Assembly: GCA_937926445.1 (NCBI GenBank)
Contig: CALBAK010000006.1
Span: forward strand, 120,358-184,357
DNA length: 64,000 nucleotides
Source: an uncultured Alphaproteobacteria bacterium
GTDB lineage: Bacteria > Pseudomonadota > Alphaproteobacteria > Geminicoccales > Geminicoccaceae
Reading direction: 5' to 3'
Shown: positions 52,711 to 61,564 of the stretch, in pieces
Numbering within the stretch: position 1 is the stretch's first letter
Layout: every line of letters begins with the position of its first letter
Made by a program: the position numbers and the translations under genes
Notes under the pieces: generated by a model
Database searches by the model: none
Told to the model about the DNA's origin: nothing
Seen by the model: only the letters and a program-made list of their open reading frames with translations

Positions 52711-55233
52711 GTGACGCCGCAGACGATCCCGCTACCCGACCTGGCCGTTCGTACGATCCTCGCCGAGCTCGAGGCGGCACTCGCCCGGCACGGTGCCGCC
52801 GTGCTCGTGGCACCACCCGGTGCCGGCAAGAGCACGCTCGTGCCGCTCGCTCTTCTCGACGCTCCTTGGCTTTCGGGGAAGAGCGCCCTTCTCCTGGAAC
52901 CGCGTCGGCTCGCCGCCCGCCTGCTGGCCCGCCGCATGGCGGATCTGCTCGGCGAGCCGCTCGGTCGGACGGTCGGCTATGCCGTGCGCTTCGAGCGGGT
53001 CGCCGGACCCGCGACGCGTCTCGAGGTGCTGACCGAAGGCGTCTTCCTGCGTCGGCTGCAGACCGACCCCGGGCTCGAGGGGGTCGGGCTCGTCATCCTC
53101 GACGAGCTGCACGAGCGGGCGATCGAGACCGACCTGGCGCTCGCGCTGCTCCTCGAAGTGCGCACGGCGCTTCGGCCCGACCTTGGTCTCCTCGCCATGT
53201 CCGCCACCCTCGAAGCGGAGCGGGTGGCGGCACTCTTGGGCGGCGCCCCGGTACTGCGGGCGGAAGGGCGCAGCTTTCCGGTCGTCACCCTCTGGCGACC
53301 GCGCCCGCGCGATGCACCTCTCGTCCCCGCGATCGTCACCGCGGTCGAGGAGGCGCTCGCGGCGAGCGCGGGCGACGTTCTCGTTTTCCTGCCCGGTGGG
53401 CGGGAGATCCGCGCCGCGGCGGCCGCCCTCGAGGCCCGGCGACCAGAGCTCCTGGTCCGTCCGCTGCACGCCGACCTGCCGCGGGCCGATCAGGAGGCGG
53501 CTCTGGCGCCGGCGCCGCCCGGCCGCCGCAAGGTGGTCCTCGCGACCGACGTCGCCGAGACCGGCCTCACCGTCGAAGGGGTCACCGCCGTGGTGGATGC
53601 CGGGCTCTGCCGGCGTCTTCGCTTCGATCCGCGCAGCGGCACGAGCCGCCTCGTCACCGAACGGGTCGGGCTCGCTTCGGCCGAGCAGCGGCGCGGCCGT
53701 GCCGGACGGCTCGGCCCCGGTATCTGTCTGCGGCTCTGGGCCGAGGCGGAGGAACGGGGGATGGCCGGACAACCTCGGCCGGAAATCCTGGACGCGGACC
53801 TCGCCCCGCTCTTCCTCGAGCTCGCCTGTTGGGGCGTTACCGAGCCCTCCCGGTTGGGCTGGCTCGATCCGCCGCCCGAGGCGCGGCTCCAGGCCGCCCG
53901 CCGCCTCCTCGAGGCGCTCGGCGCCGTCGACCCGGAGGGCCGGATCACGCCGCACGGTCGTCGTCTGGCCGAGCTGCCGGTGCATCCGCGGCTCGCCCAC
54001 CTGCTCCTCGAAGGGCGCGATAGCGGGCTTGGGCCCACCGCCGTCGCCCTCGTAGCACTTCTGTCGAGCCGCGATCCCTGGCGGCACGAGCGGGAGCCCG
54101 ACCTTTCCACCAAGCTGCGCCGCCTCGCCGATCGGGACGCGGCGGGCGGCGATCGCGCGGCCCTCGCCGAGCTCGCCCGTGTCCGCCGCCAGCTCGGCAC
54201 GCTCCTCGATCTCCCGCTCGATCCGATCGAGCCCGAGGCCGCGGGGCCGCTCGTCGCACGCGCCTGGCCGGAGCGAGTTGCACGCGCTCGACCGGGAGGG
54301 GAAGGTCGGTTCCTCCTCGCTTCGGGACGCGGCGCGTCGATCGACCCGAGATCCCCGCTCGCGCAGGCTTCTTGGCTCGCCGTGGCGGAGCTCGACGACC
54401 ACGGTGCCGACGGCCGGATCCTGGCCGCCGCGAGGTTCGACGAGGCGAGCCTACGCGCGGCCTTCACCGACCGGATCGAGCGGATCCAGGAGGTGGTCTT
54501 CGATCGCCGGACCGGCCGTGTCCTCGCGCGGAGCGTCGAACGGTTCGGCTCGATCGCGCTCGCATCCCGCCCGCTCCCGAGCGCGGATCCGGGTGCAGTA
54601 CGGAGAGCGCTTCTCGACGCCATTCGGCTCGTCGGGCTCGACGCCCTGCCCTGGAGCCCCGAAGCCTCGGCCCTGCGGGCCCGCATCGCCTGGCTCGGCC
54701 GGACCGCACCCGAGCTCGGCCTGCCGTCGGTCGAGACCGCCGACCTCCTCGCTTCGCTCGAGGACTGGCTCGGCCCCTGGCTCGAGGGAAGACGGGGGCT
54801 CGACGAGCTCGCCGAGCTCGACCTAGCTCGAGCCCTGCGCGAGCACCTCGGGCGAGATGCGCTGGCCCGGCTCGAGCGATTCGCCCCGGCAGCCCTCGTC
54901 TTGCCGAGCGGTCGCGTCGTCCCGATCGACTACGGCCGCGAGCCACCGACCGGGGCCGTACGGGTTCAGGAGCTTTTCGGGCTCGATCGCCATCCGACGA
55001 TCAGAGGCGGGCGCGTGCCGCTCGTGCTGGAGCTCCTCTCGCCGGCCGACCGGCCGATCGCCGTGACCCGCGATCTGCCCGCCTTCTGGCGCGGCGGCTG
55101 GGCGGAGGTACGAAAAGCGATGCGCGGCCGGTACCCCAAGCACGCTTGGCCCGAGGATCCGCTCAGCGCGGCGCCGGCTCGCTCCGAGCGGGCGGCGACA
55201 CCAGCGGGTGGTCGAAGCGGACCCGTTCGGTGA
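52711..55233 (+). CDS. hrpB: ATP-dependent helicase HrpB
   Basis: An 840-residue DEAH-type helicase of the HrpB family. Motifs are Walker A VAPPGAGKST, TEGVFLRRLQTDP, the DEAH box LVILDELHERAIETDLALAL, motif III MSATLEAE, VLATDVAETGLTVEGVTAVV and motif VI QRRGRAGRLGPG. A helicase-associated domain and the HrpB C-terminal region (KHAWPEDPLSAAP near the end) follow. The exact role is not well defined in most species. The GTG at 52711 (TPQTIPLPDL) fits the family start. The 3' end overlaps the convergent periplasmic-protein gene by 71 bases. Confidence 0.95.
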   Translation: MTPQTIPLPDLAVRTILAELEAALARHGAAVLVAPPGAGKSTLVPLALLDAPWLSGKSALLLEPRRLAARLLARRMADLLGEPLGRTVGYAVRFERVAGPATRLEVLTEGVFLRRLQTDPGLEGVGLVILDELHERAIETDLALALLLEVRTALRPDLGLLAMSATLEAERVAALLGGAPVLRAEGRSFPVVTLWRPRPRDAPLVPAIVTAVEEALAASAGDVLVFLPGGREIRAAAAALEARRPELLVRPLHADLPRADQEAALAPAPPGRRKVVLATDVAETGLTVEGVTAVVDAGLCRRLRFDPRSGTSRLVTERVGLASAEQRRGRAGRLGPGICLRLWAEAEERGMAGQPRPEILDADLAPLFLELACWGVTEPSRLGWLDPPPEARLQAARRLLEALGAVDPEGRITPHGRRLAELPVHPRLAHLLLEGRDSGLGPTAVALVALLSSRDPWRHEREPDLSTKLRRLADRDAAGGDRAALAELARVRRQLGTLLDLPLDPIEPEAAGPLVARAWPERVARARPGGEGRFLLASGRGASIDPRSPLAQASWLAVAELDDHGADGRILAAARFDEASLRAAFTDRIERIQEVVFDRRTGRVLARSVERFGSIALASRPLPSADPGAVRRALLDAIRLVGLDALPWSPEASALRARIAWLGRTAPELGLPSVETADLLASLEDWLGPWLEGRRGLDELAELDLARALREHLGRDALARLERFAPAALVLPSGRVVPIDYGREPPTGAVRVQELFGLDRHPTIRGGRVPLVLELLSPADRPIAVTRDLPAFWRGGWAEVRKAMRGRYPKHAWPEDPLSAAPARSERAATPAGGRSGPVR

Positions 55234-55762
55234 CGAACACCGCCTCGGTGCGACCGCCGGCAAGCAGCGGCCAGCCCTGGCCGCTCCATTGGCGAAAGCC
55301 GATCGGTGCGCAGCCGTGGCGGGCGCGCGGCCCGAGCCGGGGGTCGCTCGCCTCGAGGAGCTCGAGGGCACGGATCGCGGGCTCGAGGAACCGGAGCATC
55401 CAGGCCGCCGCCAGCACCTCCCCGCAGACCCGGCCGTCCTCGGTGAGGATCTGCCAAGCACCACCGTGGCCCGCGATCATCGCCCCGCCGCCGAGCGGCG
55501 TGATCCGAACGAGCCCGGGACCGGGCCCGTGCTCTCCGGCCGGAGCCGGGGGGGCGCCAGGCGGCTCGATCGTGCCCCGCTCGACGTCGACGAGCCGGAC
55601 CTCGCCTGCCACCGTGGCGCGGACGATCGCGCGGCCCGGCTCGTCCGGGCCCGCGAGCTCGAGCCGGACGGGCACGCCCTCGAGCCGGCCCTCGATCAGG
55701 ATCCCGGCATCGGCGGGGCCCGCGAGCGCGAGGCCGAGGGCCAAACTCGCTACCGACCTCAT
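55163..55762 (-). CDS. hypothetical exported protein
   Basis: A 199-residue protein starting MRSVASLALGLALAGPADAG, a clear Sec signal peptide. The mature part starts with beta-type sequence (GILIEGRLEGVPVRLELAGP) and contains two Cys residues (GRVCGEVLAA and RHGCAPIGF) that could pair. No family is recognised. Its ATG overlaps the purB stop (ATGA), so it is cotranscribed with purB, and it overlaps the end of hrpB on the opposite strand. Confidence 0.75.
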   Translation of the reverse strand: MRSVASLALGLALAGPADAGILIEGRLEGVPVRLELAGPDEPGRAIVRATVAGEVRLVDVERGTIEPPGAPPAPAGEHGPGPGLVRITPLGGGAMIAGHGGAWQILTEDGRVCGEVLAAAWMLRFLEPAIRALELLEASDPRLGPRARHGCAPIGFRQWSGQGWPLLAGGRTEAVFVTERVRFDHPLVSPPARSEPAPR

Positions 55763-57084
55763 TGTTCGGCTTCCGCACCGAGCACGCGCTCGAAGATCGG
55801 CCCGACGTGCCGCAGGTGCCAGCCGACGTCGAAGAGCTCGCGCAGCCGCTCTGCCCCGAGCCTGTCTCGGACTTCGGGATCGGCGAGCAGCAGGTCGAGA
55901 AAAGGCCGGCTGTCCTCGAAGGCTCGCATGGCATTCCGTTGGACGAGCCTGTAGGCCTCCTGGCGCGGCAGGCCCGTGTCGGTGAGCGCGAGCAGCACGC
56001 GCTGCGAGTTGTAGAGCCCTCGCGTCGCCTCGAGATTGGCGCGCATCCGCTGGGGATAGACCACGAGCCGATCGACGAGGCCGGCGAGCCGGTCGAGCGC
56101 GAAGTCCGCGAGGATGCAGGCGTCCGGCAGCATCACCCGTTCGACCGAGCTGTGCGAGATGTCGCGCTCGTGCCAGAGCACCACGTTCTCCAGCGCCGGG
56201 ACCACCGCGGCCCGGATCATTCGCGCGAGCCCGCACAGATTTTCGGACAGCACCGGGTTGCGCTTGTGCGGCATCGCCGAGCTGCCCTTCTGGCCAGGAT
56301 GAAAATATTCCTCAGCCTCGCCGACCTCGGTGCGCTGGAGATGGCGGATCTCGGTAGCCATGCGCTCGATCGCGCTTCCGACGAGCCCGAGCGCGCAGAC
56401 GAACGCGGCGTGCCGATCGCGCGGTATCACCTGGGTCGAGACTGGCTCGATAGCGAGCCCGAGCCGCGCGGCCACCGCCGCCTCGACCGCCGGCGGCACA
56501 GAGGCGAAGGTACCCACGGGCCCGCTGATCGCGCAGGTGGCGATCTCGTGCCGCGCCGCGCAGAGCCGGTCGCGGCAACGGCGGAACTCGGCCCAGTGGC
56601 CGAGCAGCTTGAGGCCGAAGCTCGTGGGCTCGGCGTGGATGCCGTGCGAGCGACCGATGCACGGCGTGTCGCGATGCTCGCGGGCGCGCCGGGCCAGGGC
56701 GGCGAGCACCCGGTCGAGGTCGGCCAGGAGGAGGTCGCAGGCGCGTACGAGCTGGAGGGCGAGCGCGGTGTCGAGCAGGTCCGAGCTCGTCATGCCCCGA
56801 TGCAGCCAGCGCGCCTCGGGCCCGAGCCGCTCTTCGAGATGGGTCAGGAACGCGATCACATCGTGGCGCGTCACCCGCTCGATCTCCTCGACCCGTGCGG
56901 GGTCGATCAGACCCGGTCCGGCCTGCACGACCTTCCGCCGCAGGGCGGCGACGTCCGCTGCTGGCACGAGGCCCTGCTCGGCCATGGCCTCGGCCGCCAC
57001 GAGCTCGACCTCGAGCCAGAGGGCGAAACGCGCCTCCGCGGTGAAAAGTGCGGCCATCTCGGGCCGGCTGTAGCGCGGGATCAT
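55759..57084 (-). CDS. purB: adenylosuccinate lyase
   Basis: A 441-residue fumarase-superfamily enzyme that acts twice in purine synthesis, cleaving SAICAR to AICAR and adenylosuccinate to AMP. It shows the start RYSRPEMAALFTAEARFALW, THLEERLGPEARWLHRGMTS with SSDLLDTAL, the IGRSHGIHAEPTSFGLKLLG block and the superfamily signature GSSAMPHKRNPVLSENLCG, whose Ser is catalytic. The length is normal for the short bacterial type. It is the first gene of a two-gene unit with the exported protein. Confidence 0.97.
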   Translation of the reverse strand: MIPRYSRPEMAALFTAEARFALWLEVELVAAEAMAEQGLVPAADVAALRRKVVQAGPGLIDPARVEEIERVTRHDVIAFLTHLEERLGPEARWLHRGMTSSDLLDTALALQLVRACDLLLADLDRVLAALARRAREHRDTPCIGRSHGIHAEPTSFGLKLLGHWAEFRRCRDRLCAARHEIATCAISGPVGTFASVPPAVEAAVAARLGLAIEPVSTQVIPRDRHAAFVCALGLVGSAIERMATEIRHLQRTEVGEAEEYFHPGQKGSSAMPHKRNPVLSENLCGLARMIRAAVVPALENVVLWHERDISHSSVERVMLPDACILADFALDRLAGLVDRLVVYPQRMRANLEATRGLYNSQRVLLALTDTGLPRQEAYRLVQRNAMRAFEDSRPFLDLLLADPEVRDRLGAERLRELFDVGWHLRHVGPIFERVLGAEAEQ

Positions 57085-57241
57085 GGGGTCACCGGTCGCG
57101 ATCTTCGGGCCGGCTCATAGCAGCAGCCCGTGCCGCGGCGGAACCACCCCGCGGCCGAAGGCGGGTCGCCCTGTCGGCGAGTCGATGCTAGCTCCCTTTG
57201 GCGAGGGGCGAGCGCCCCGAGCCGACCCTCCGGAGGGGCCG

Positions 57242-58141
57242 ATGCGGACCATTCTCGCCGCGACCGATTTCTCGACCCGATCCGATCGCGCACTGCGGCG
57301 GGCGGTGCTGCTCGCGCGCCAGATCGGTGCCGAAATCGTCCTCGTGCACGTGGTCGACGAAGATCGGCCGGCCCGGCTCGTGGCAGCCGAGCGGCGCGAG
57401 GCCGAGCTCGTGCTCGCCGAGCTCGCAGCCACGACGACCGGCTGCGACGGGGTTCGCTGCCGCTGGATGCTGCGGGGCGGCGATCCTTTCGCGGGAGTTC
57501 TCGAGGCTGCAGAGCTGGTCGAAGCCGACCTCGTGCTCGTCGGCCCGCCGCGACGCCAGCTTCTCGCGGGTGTCTTCACCGGTACGACGGCCGAGCGGGT
57601 GATCCGCAGGAGCCGCAGATCGGTCCTGGTCGCCAACGGCGTTCCCGCGGCACCCTATCGACGCATCCTTTTCGCGACCGATCTGTCGGAGGGCAGCCGG
57701 GCCGCCGCCGCGGTCCCGAGCCGTCTCGGTCTCGATCGCGGCACGACTCTGCTCGCCGTTCACGCTTTCGAGACCCCGGCTTCGACGCTCCTGTTGCGCA
57801 CGCCGGTCGCCGCCGTCGACCGCGACCGTTACGTGGCCGAGCGGCGCCGCGAGGCCGGCGCCGCACTCGCCCGCTTCCTCGCCGAGCTCGGCCTCTCCCG
57901 GATCCGACGGCTCGTGGTCCGGGTCGACGGCACGGTCGCAGAGGCCCTCCTCGCCGCGGCGCGCAAGCTCCGTGCCGACCTACTCCTGGTCGCTACCCGT
58001 GGGCGGGTGGGGCTCGAAAAGATCCTGTTGGGGAGCGTTGCCGAGGCGATCCTACGCCAGGCCGAGATCGACGTATTGGCGGTGCCTCCCGAGCCGCCGC
58101 CGGGGTCGCACGGGACCGACGCATCGGGTGCGGCAGGATGA
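57242..58141 (+). CDS. tandem universal stress protein (two UspA domains)
   Basis: A 299-residue protein with two UspA domains. The first starts MRTILAATDFSTRSDRALRR and the second PYRRILFATDLSEGSRAAAA. The second keeps the ATP-binding-type tail LLVATRGRVGLEKILLGSVA (G2xG9G(S/T)-like), while the first has the diverged VGPPRRQLLAGVFTGTTAER. Such proteins often regulate adjacent transporters by sensing ATP. The ATG follows GGAGGGGCC, and the gene overlaps the antiporter start by four bases (ATGA), so the two are coupled. Confidence 0.93.
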   Translation: MRTILAATDFSTRSDRALRRAVLLARQIGAEIVLVHVVDEDRPARLVAAERREAELVLAELAATTTGCDGVRCRWMLRGGDPFAGVLEAAELVEADLVLVGPPRRQLLAGVFTGTTAERVIRRSRRSVLVANGVPAAPYRRILFATDLSEGSRAAAAVPSRLGLDRGTTLLAVHAFETPASTLLLRTPVAAVDRDRYVAERRREAGAALARFLAELGLSRIRRLVVRVDGTVAEALLAAARKLRADLLLVATRGRVGLEKILLGSVAEAILRQAEIDVLAVPPEPPPGSHGTDASGAAG

Positions 58142-59841
58142 GCGCCACTTTCGGTTCGATCTTCGCGGAGATCGCCGCGCTTCTGGGCCTCGCGGCGGCC
58201 GTCGGGCTCGCCGGCCGCATGCTCCGGCAGCCGCTCGTCGTGAGCTTCATCTTGGTAGGCGTTCTCGCCGGCCCCGCGGGAATCGGGCTCGTTCGTGCAG
58301 CGGACCAAGTGGAGCTGTTGGCGGAACTGGGCATCGCCGTCCTGCTCTTTCTCGTCGGCCTGAAGCTCGACCTCGGTCTCGTCCGTTCCCTCGGTGCGGT
58401 GGCCGTCACAACCGGGCTCGGCCAGGTCGTCTTCACCGCCGTCTTCGGCTTCCTGATCGGCCTCGGCTTCGGGATGCCGCCCCTCGAAGCCTTCTACGTC
58501 GCGGTGGCCCTCACTTTCTCGAGCACGATCATCATCGTGAAGCTGTTGTCCGACAAGCGAGAGATCGATTCGCTGCACGGCCGGGTGGCGCTCGGCTTCC
58601 TGATCGTCCAGGACATCGTCGTAGTGCTCGCCATGATCGTCCTTTCGGCAATCGGTGTCGGTGCCGCGGTGGACCATCCGGCCCGGGCGATCCTGCTCGT
58701 GGTGACGGCCGGCGGCCTCCTCCTCGCCTCCGTCCTGCTGTTCGTCCGGTTCCTGGCGGATCCGCTCACGGAGCGGCTGGCTCGGACGCCAGAGCTTCTC
58801 CTCCTCTTCGCGGTCGCGCTCGCCGCGGGTGGTGCGGCAGTCGCCGATGCGGTCGGGCTCGGCAAAGAGCTGGGCGGGCTCCTCGCCGGCATCGCTCTTG
58901 CCTCGACGCCCTATCGCGACGCGCTCGCGGCTCGCCTCGCCCCGCTTCGCGACTTCCTGCTCCTGTTCTTCTTCGTGGCCCTCGGCAGCCGGCTCGATCT
59001 CGCCCAGATGCGGGCCGATCTGGTGCCGGCGATCGTCTTCGCGATCTTCGTCCTCGTGGGCAATCCGCTCATCGTCCTCGCGATCATGGGAGCGATGGGC
59101 TTTCGCAAGCGGACCGGCTTTTTGGCGGGTTTGACGGTGGCCCAGATCAGCGAGTTCTCCCTGGTGTTCGTCGCGATGGGCGCGAGTCTCGGCCACGTGG
59201 GCGAGGGGGCGCTCGGCCTCGTCACGCTCGTCGGCATCGTGACGATAGCAGCCTCGACCTACATGATCATTTGGTCGCACGAGCTCTACGCCTCCTTGGA
59301 GCCGCTGCTGCGGCCGTTCGAACGCCGGGTCACGGTCCGCGAACCGATCGGCGCGGAGAGCGGGACGCCGGCCGAGGCGGAGATCCTCCTCCTCGGTCTC
59401 GGCCGGCTGGGCTCGGCGCTCGCGACCCGGCTCGCTGCCCGTGGCCTCTCGGTCCTTGCCGTCGATTTCGATCCGACGGTGGTGCGCATCGCCCGCCGGC
59501 AGGGCCTGTCGGTCGTCTACGGCGACGCGAGCGACCCCGAACGCTTGACGCAGCTGCCGCTCGCCGCCGCCCGCTGGGTGGTGATCACCGTCCCGGGGCT
59601 CGCCCGTGGCCTCACCCACGAGGATCCGCGCAAGGCCATTCTGCAGGCTCTGCGGGCCGCCGGCTTCGCTGGCCGGATCGCGGTCGCCGCACGCAGCCGG
59701 GAAGAAGAAGCCGAGCTCGCCCGCCTCGGGGCCGATCTCGTTCTCGCTCCTTTCGAGGACGCCGCCGACCGCGCGGTCGAACTGATCCTGGCCGAGGCCG
59801 GCCTGTCGGCTGAAAGATCGGACCGCTTCGTCTCGGCCTGA
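58138..59841 (+). CDS. CPA2-family cation:proton antiporter with RCK/TrkA-N domain
   Basis: A 567-residue Kef-type transporter. About 12 N-terminal helices include LLAELGIAVLLFLVGLKLDL, VALTFSSTIIIVKLLSDKRE and LGFLIVQDIVVVLAMIV with the antiporter Asp of the QD motif. From about residue 415 a Rossmann TrkA-N domain (ILLLGLGRLGSALATRLAAR, VVYGDASDPERL) would gate transport by binding NAD(H) or another nucleotide. It probably exchanges K+ (or Na+) for H+. It is coupled to the UspA protein upstream and convergent with trkH. Confidence 0.94.
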   Translation: MSATFGSIFAEIAALLGLAAAVGLAGRMLRQPLVVSFILVGVLAGPAGIGLVRAADQVELLAELGIAVLLFLVGLKLDLGLVRSLGAVAVTTGLGQVVFTAVFGFLIGLGFGMPPLEAFYVAVALTFSSTIIIVKLLSDKREIDSLHGRVALGFLIVQDIVVVLAMIVLSAIGVGAAVDHPARAILLVVTAGGLLLASVLLFVRFLADPLTERLARTPELLLLFAVALAAGGAAVADAVGLGKELGGLLAGIALASTPYRDALAARLAPLRDFLLLFFFVALGSRLDLAQMRADLVPAIVFAIFVLVGNPLIVLAIMGAMGFRKRTGFLAGLTVAQISEFSLVFVAMGASLGHVGEGALGLVTLVGIVTIAASTYMIIWSHELYASLEPLLRPFERRVTVREPIGAESGTPAEAEILLLGLGRLGSALATRLAARGLSVLAVDFDPTVVRIARRQGLSVVYGDASDPERLTQLPLAAARWVVITVPGLARGLTHEDPRKAILQALRAAGFAGRIAVAARSREEEAELARLGADLVLAPFEDAADRAVELILAEAGLSAERSDRFVSA

Positions 59842-59842
59842 A

Positions 59843-61408
59843 TCAGCGGCGCCAGAAGAGTGGATGGAAAAGCACCAGGATCGTGAAGAACTCCAGGCGG
59901 CCGAGGAGCATCGCGAATACGAGAACCCATTTGACCGTGTCGCTCAGCGACTGGAAGTTGCCCGAGGGTCCGATGATCTCGCCGAGCCCCGGGCCGACAT
60001 TGGCGAGCGCGGTGGCGGCCCCCGAGATCGCGCTCACGGGGTCGAGGCCGAGGGCCGAGAGGAGGACGGTGAAGACCCCCCAGGTCCCGATGAAGAAGAA
60101 CACGAAGCTCAACACCGAACCGATCAGCTCCTGGTCGATCGGCCTGCCGGCATAGTGTGGCCGGACGACCCGGCTCGGCAGGATCAGGCTCTGCACGTAG
60201 AGGATCGAGGCGGTCCACAGGATCTGAATCCGAAAAATCTTGATCCCGCCAGCGGTGGAGCCGGTGCAAGCGCCGAGCACGGTGACGGCGAGGAACACCC
60301 CGAGTACCGGCGTACCCCAGAGCTGGTAGTCCTCGCTCGCGAAGCCCGTCGTCGTGATCACCGAGACGACGTTGAAGAGCGCGGCCCGCAGAGCGTCGAG
60401 CACCGGCCGCCCTTGGCTCCAGATAAGCCAGAGCGCGAGCGGCAAAGAGACAACGAGGACAGTCGCGAGAAACACCCGGATCTGACTGTCGTGCCAGAAC
60501 AGCTCGCGGCGGCCCTGGAGGATCGCCACGTAACGCATGAACGGCAGCCCCCCGAGCATCATGAAGACGATCAGCATCCACTCCGCGCTCGCGTTGCCGA
60601 ACCCACCGATCGAGGCGTCCCGGGTCGAGAAGCCGCCGGTGGAGACGGCCGTCATCGCGTGGTTGACGGCATCGAAGAGCTCGAACCCCGCCCCTACCAG
60701 GGCCAACACGCAGAACAGGTTCAGCGCGAGATAAACGCCCAAAATCCGCCCGACGACGGCTCCGGTCGAAGGCAAGAGCTTGTCGAACTTGTCGGAGCTC
60801 TCGGTGCGGAACAGCTGCATGCCGCCGATCCGCAGGAAGGGCAGCATCACGAGGCCGATGAGCACGATGCCCGCACCGCCCACGAACTGAAGGAGAGAGC
60901 GCCAGAGCAGCAGCCCGCGTGGCGAGCCGTCGAGCCCGACGATCACGGTCGAGCCAGTCGTGGTGAGGCCCGAGACCGTCTCGAACACCGCGTCCGTCGT
61001 GGAGAGGCCGATACTCCCGAGCTGAAACGGCAGAGAGGCGAACCAGGCGACCGCAGCCCAGGTCAGCGAGGTGAGCAGAAAGCCCGTCCGCATGTCGATC
61101 GGCGGCAACGGACCGCGGGTGGAGAGGAGCAATGCCATGCCGACGAAGAGCGTGGCGAGGGAGCCGCCTGCGAAACCCTGCCAGTCCGGATGACCATCCG
61201 CCAGGTCGATAGCCATCGGCAGGAGCATCGCCCCGGCGAGCGACAGGAGCAGCCACCCGACAGCCTGGGCCACGATGCGGAAGGGCGCTCGCGCGACGGC
61301 GCGTCCCGGTCCGGATCGCTGCGGCGCGAACGCGCGACCGAAGCCGGGTCGTCGCTCGGCGCGCCGGACCGGCCGGGCGGATCCCACGGCTCGTCTCGAA
61401 CTGTCCAC
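59843..61408 (-). CDS. trkH: Trk-type potassium uptake membrane subunit
   Basis: A 521-residue TrkH/KtrB-superfamily potassium channel-like transporter. The four selectivity-filter loops are recognisable: VSGLTTTGSTV, TAVSTGGFSTRD, VVSVITTTGFASED and ALANVGPGLGE. About ten transmembrane segments surround them. The first 45 residues are Arg/Pro-rich and may be an over-extended N-terminus, since the conserved sequence begins near FRIVAQAVGWLLL. It needs a TrkA-type regulator, which is not found as a separate gene here. It converges on the Kef-type antiporter. Confidence 0.93.
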   Translation of the reverse strand: MDSSRRAVGSARPVRRAERRPGFGRAFAPQRSGPGRAVARAPFRIVAQAVGWLLLSLAGAMLLPMAIDLADGHPDWQGFAGGSLATLFVGMALLLSTRGPLPPIDMRTGFLLTSLTWAAVAWFASLPFQLGSIGLSTTDAVFETVSGLTTTGSTVIVGLDGSPRGLLLWRSLLQFVGGAGIVLIGLVMLPFLRIGGMQLFRTESSDKFDKLLPSTGAVVGRILGVYLALNLFCVLALVGAGFELFDAVNHAMTAVSTGGFSTRDASIGGFGNASAEWMLIVFMMLGGLPFMRYVAILQGRRELFWHDSQIRVFLATVLVVSLPLALWLIWSQGRPVLDALRAALFNVVSVITTTGFASEDYQLWGTPVLGVFLAVTVLGACTGSTAGGIKIFRIQILWTASILYVQSLILPSRVVRPHYAGRPIDQELIGSVLSFVFFFIGTWGVFTVLLSALGLDPVSAISGAATALANVGPGLGEIIGPSGNFQSLSDTVKWVLVFAMLLGRLEFFTILVLFHPLFWRR

Positions 61409-61564
61409 GACCCGAGGATCCTAGGGCCGTTTCGGAGACCCGGAAATCGCCGCGCCGCCACGCGATCGGCCGTTCGCGCGCCGCCCGTATGCACACCCGG
61501 CCGCTTTCGGGCGCCGGCAGGCCTGCTAGCTTCCGGTATCGGTTCCGAAGAGGAGACCCGCGCC

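Noticed and set aside
57829..59619. A 596-codon minus-strand frame opposite the antiporter
   Set aside because: Extremely rich in Glu, Arg, Asp and Gln, as expected for the complement of hydrophobic codons. There is no start context or homology.
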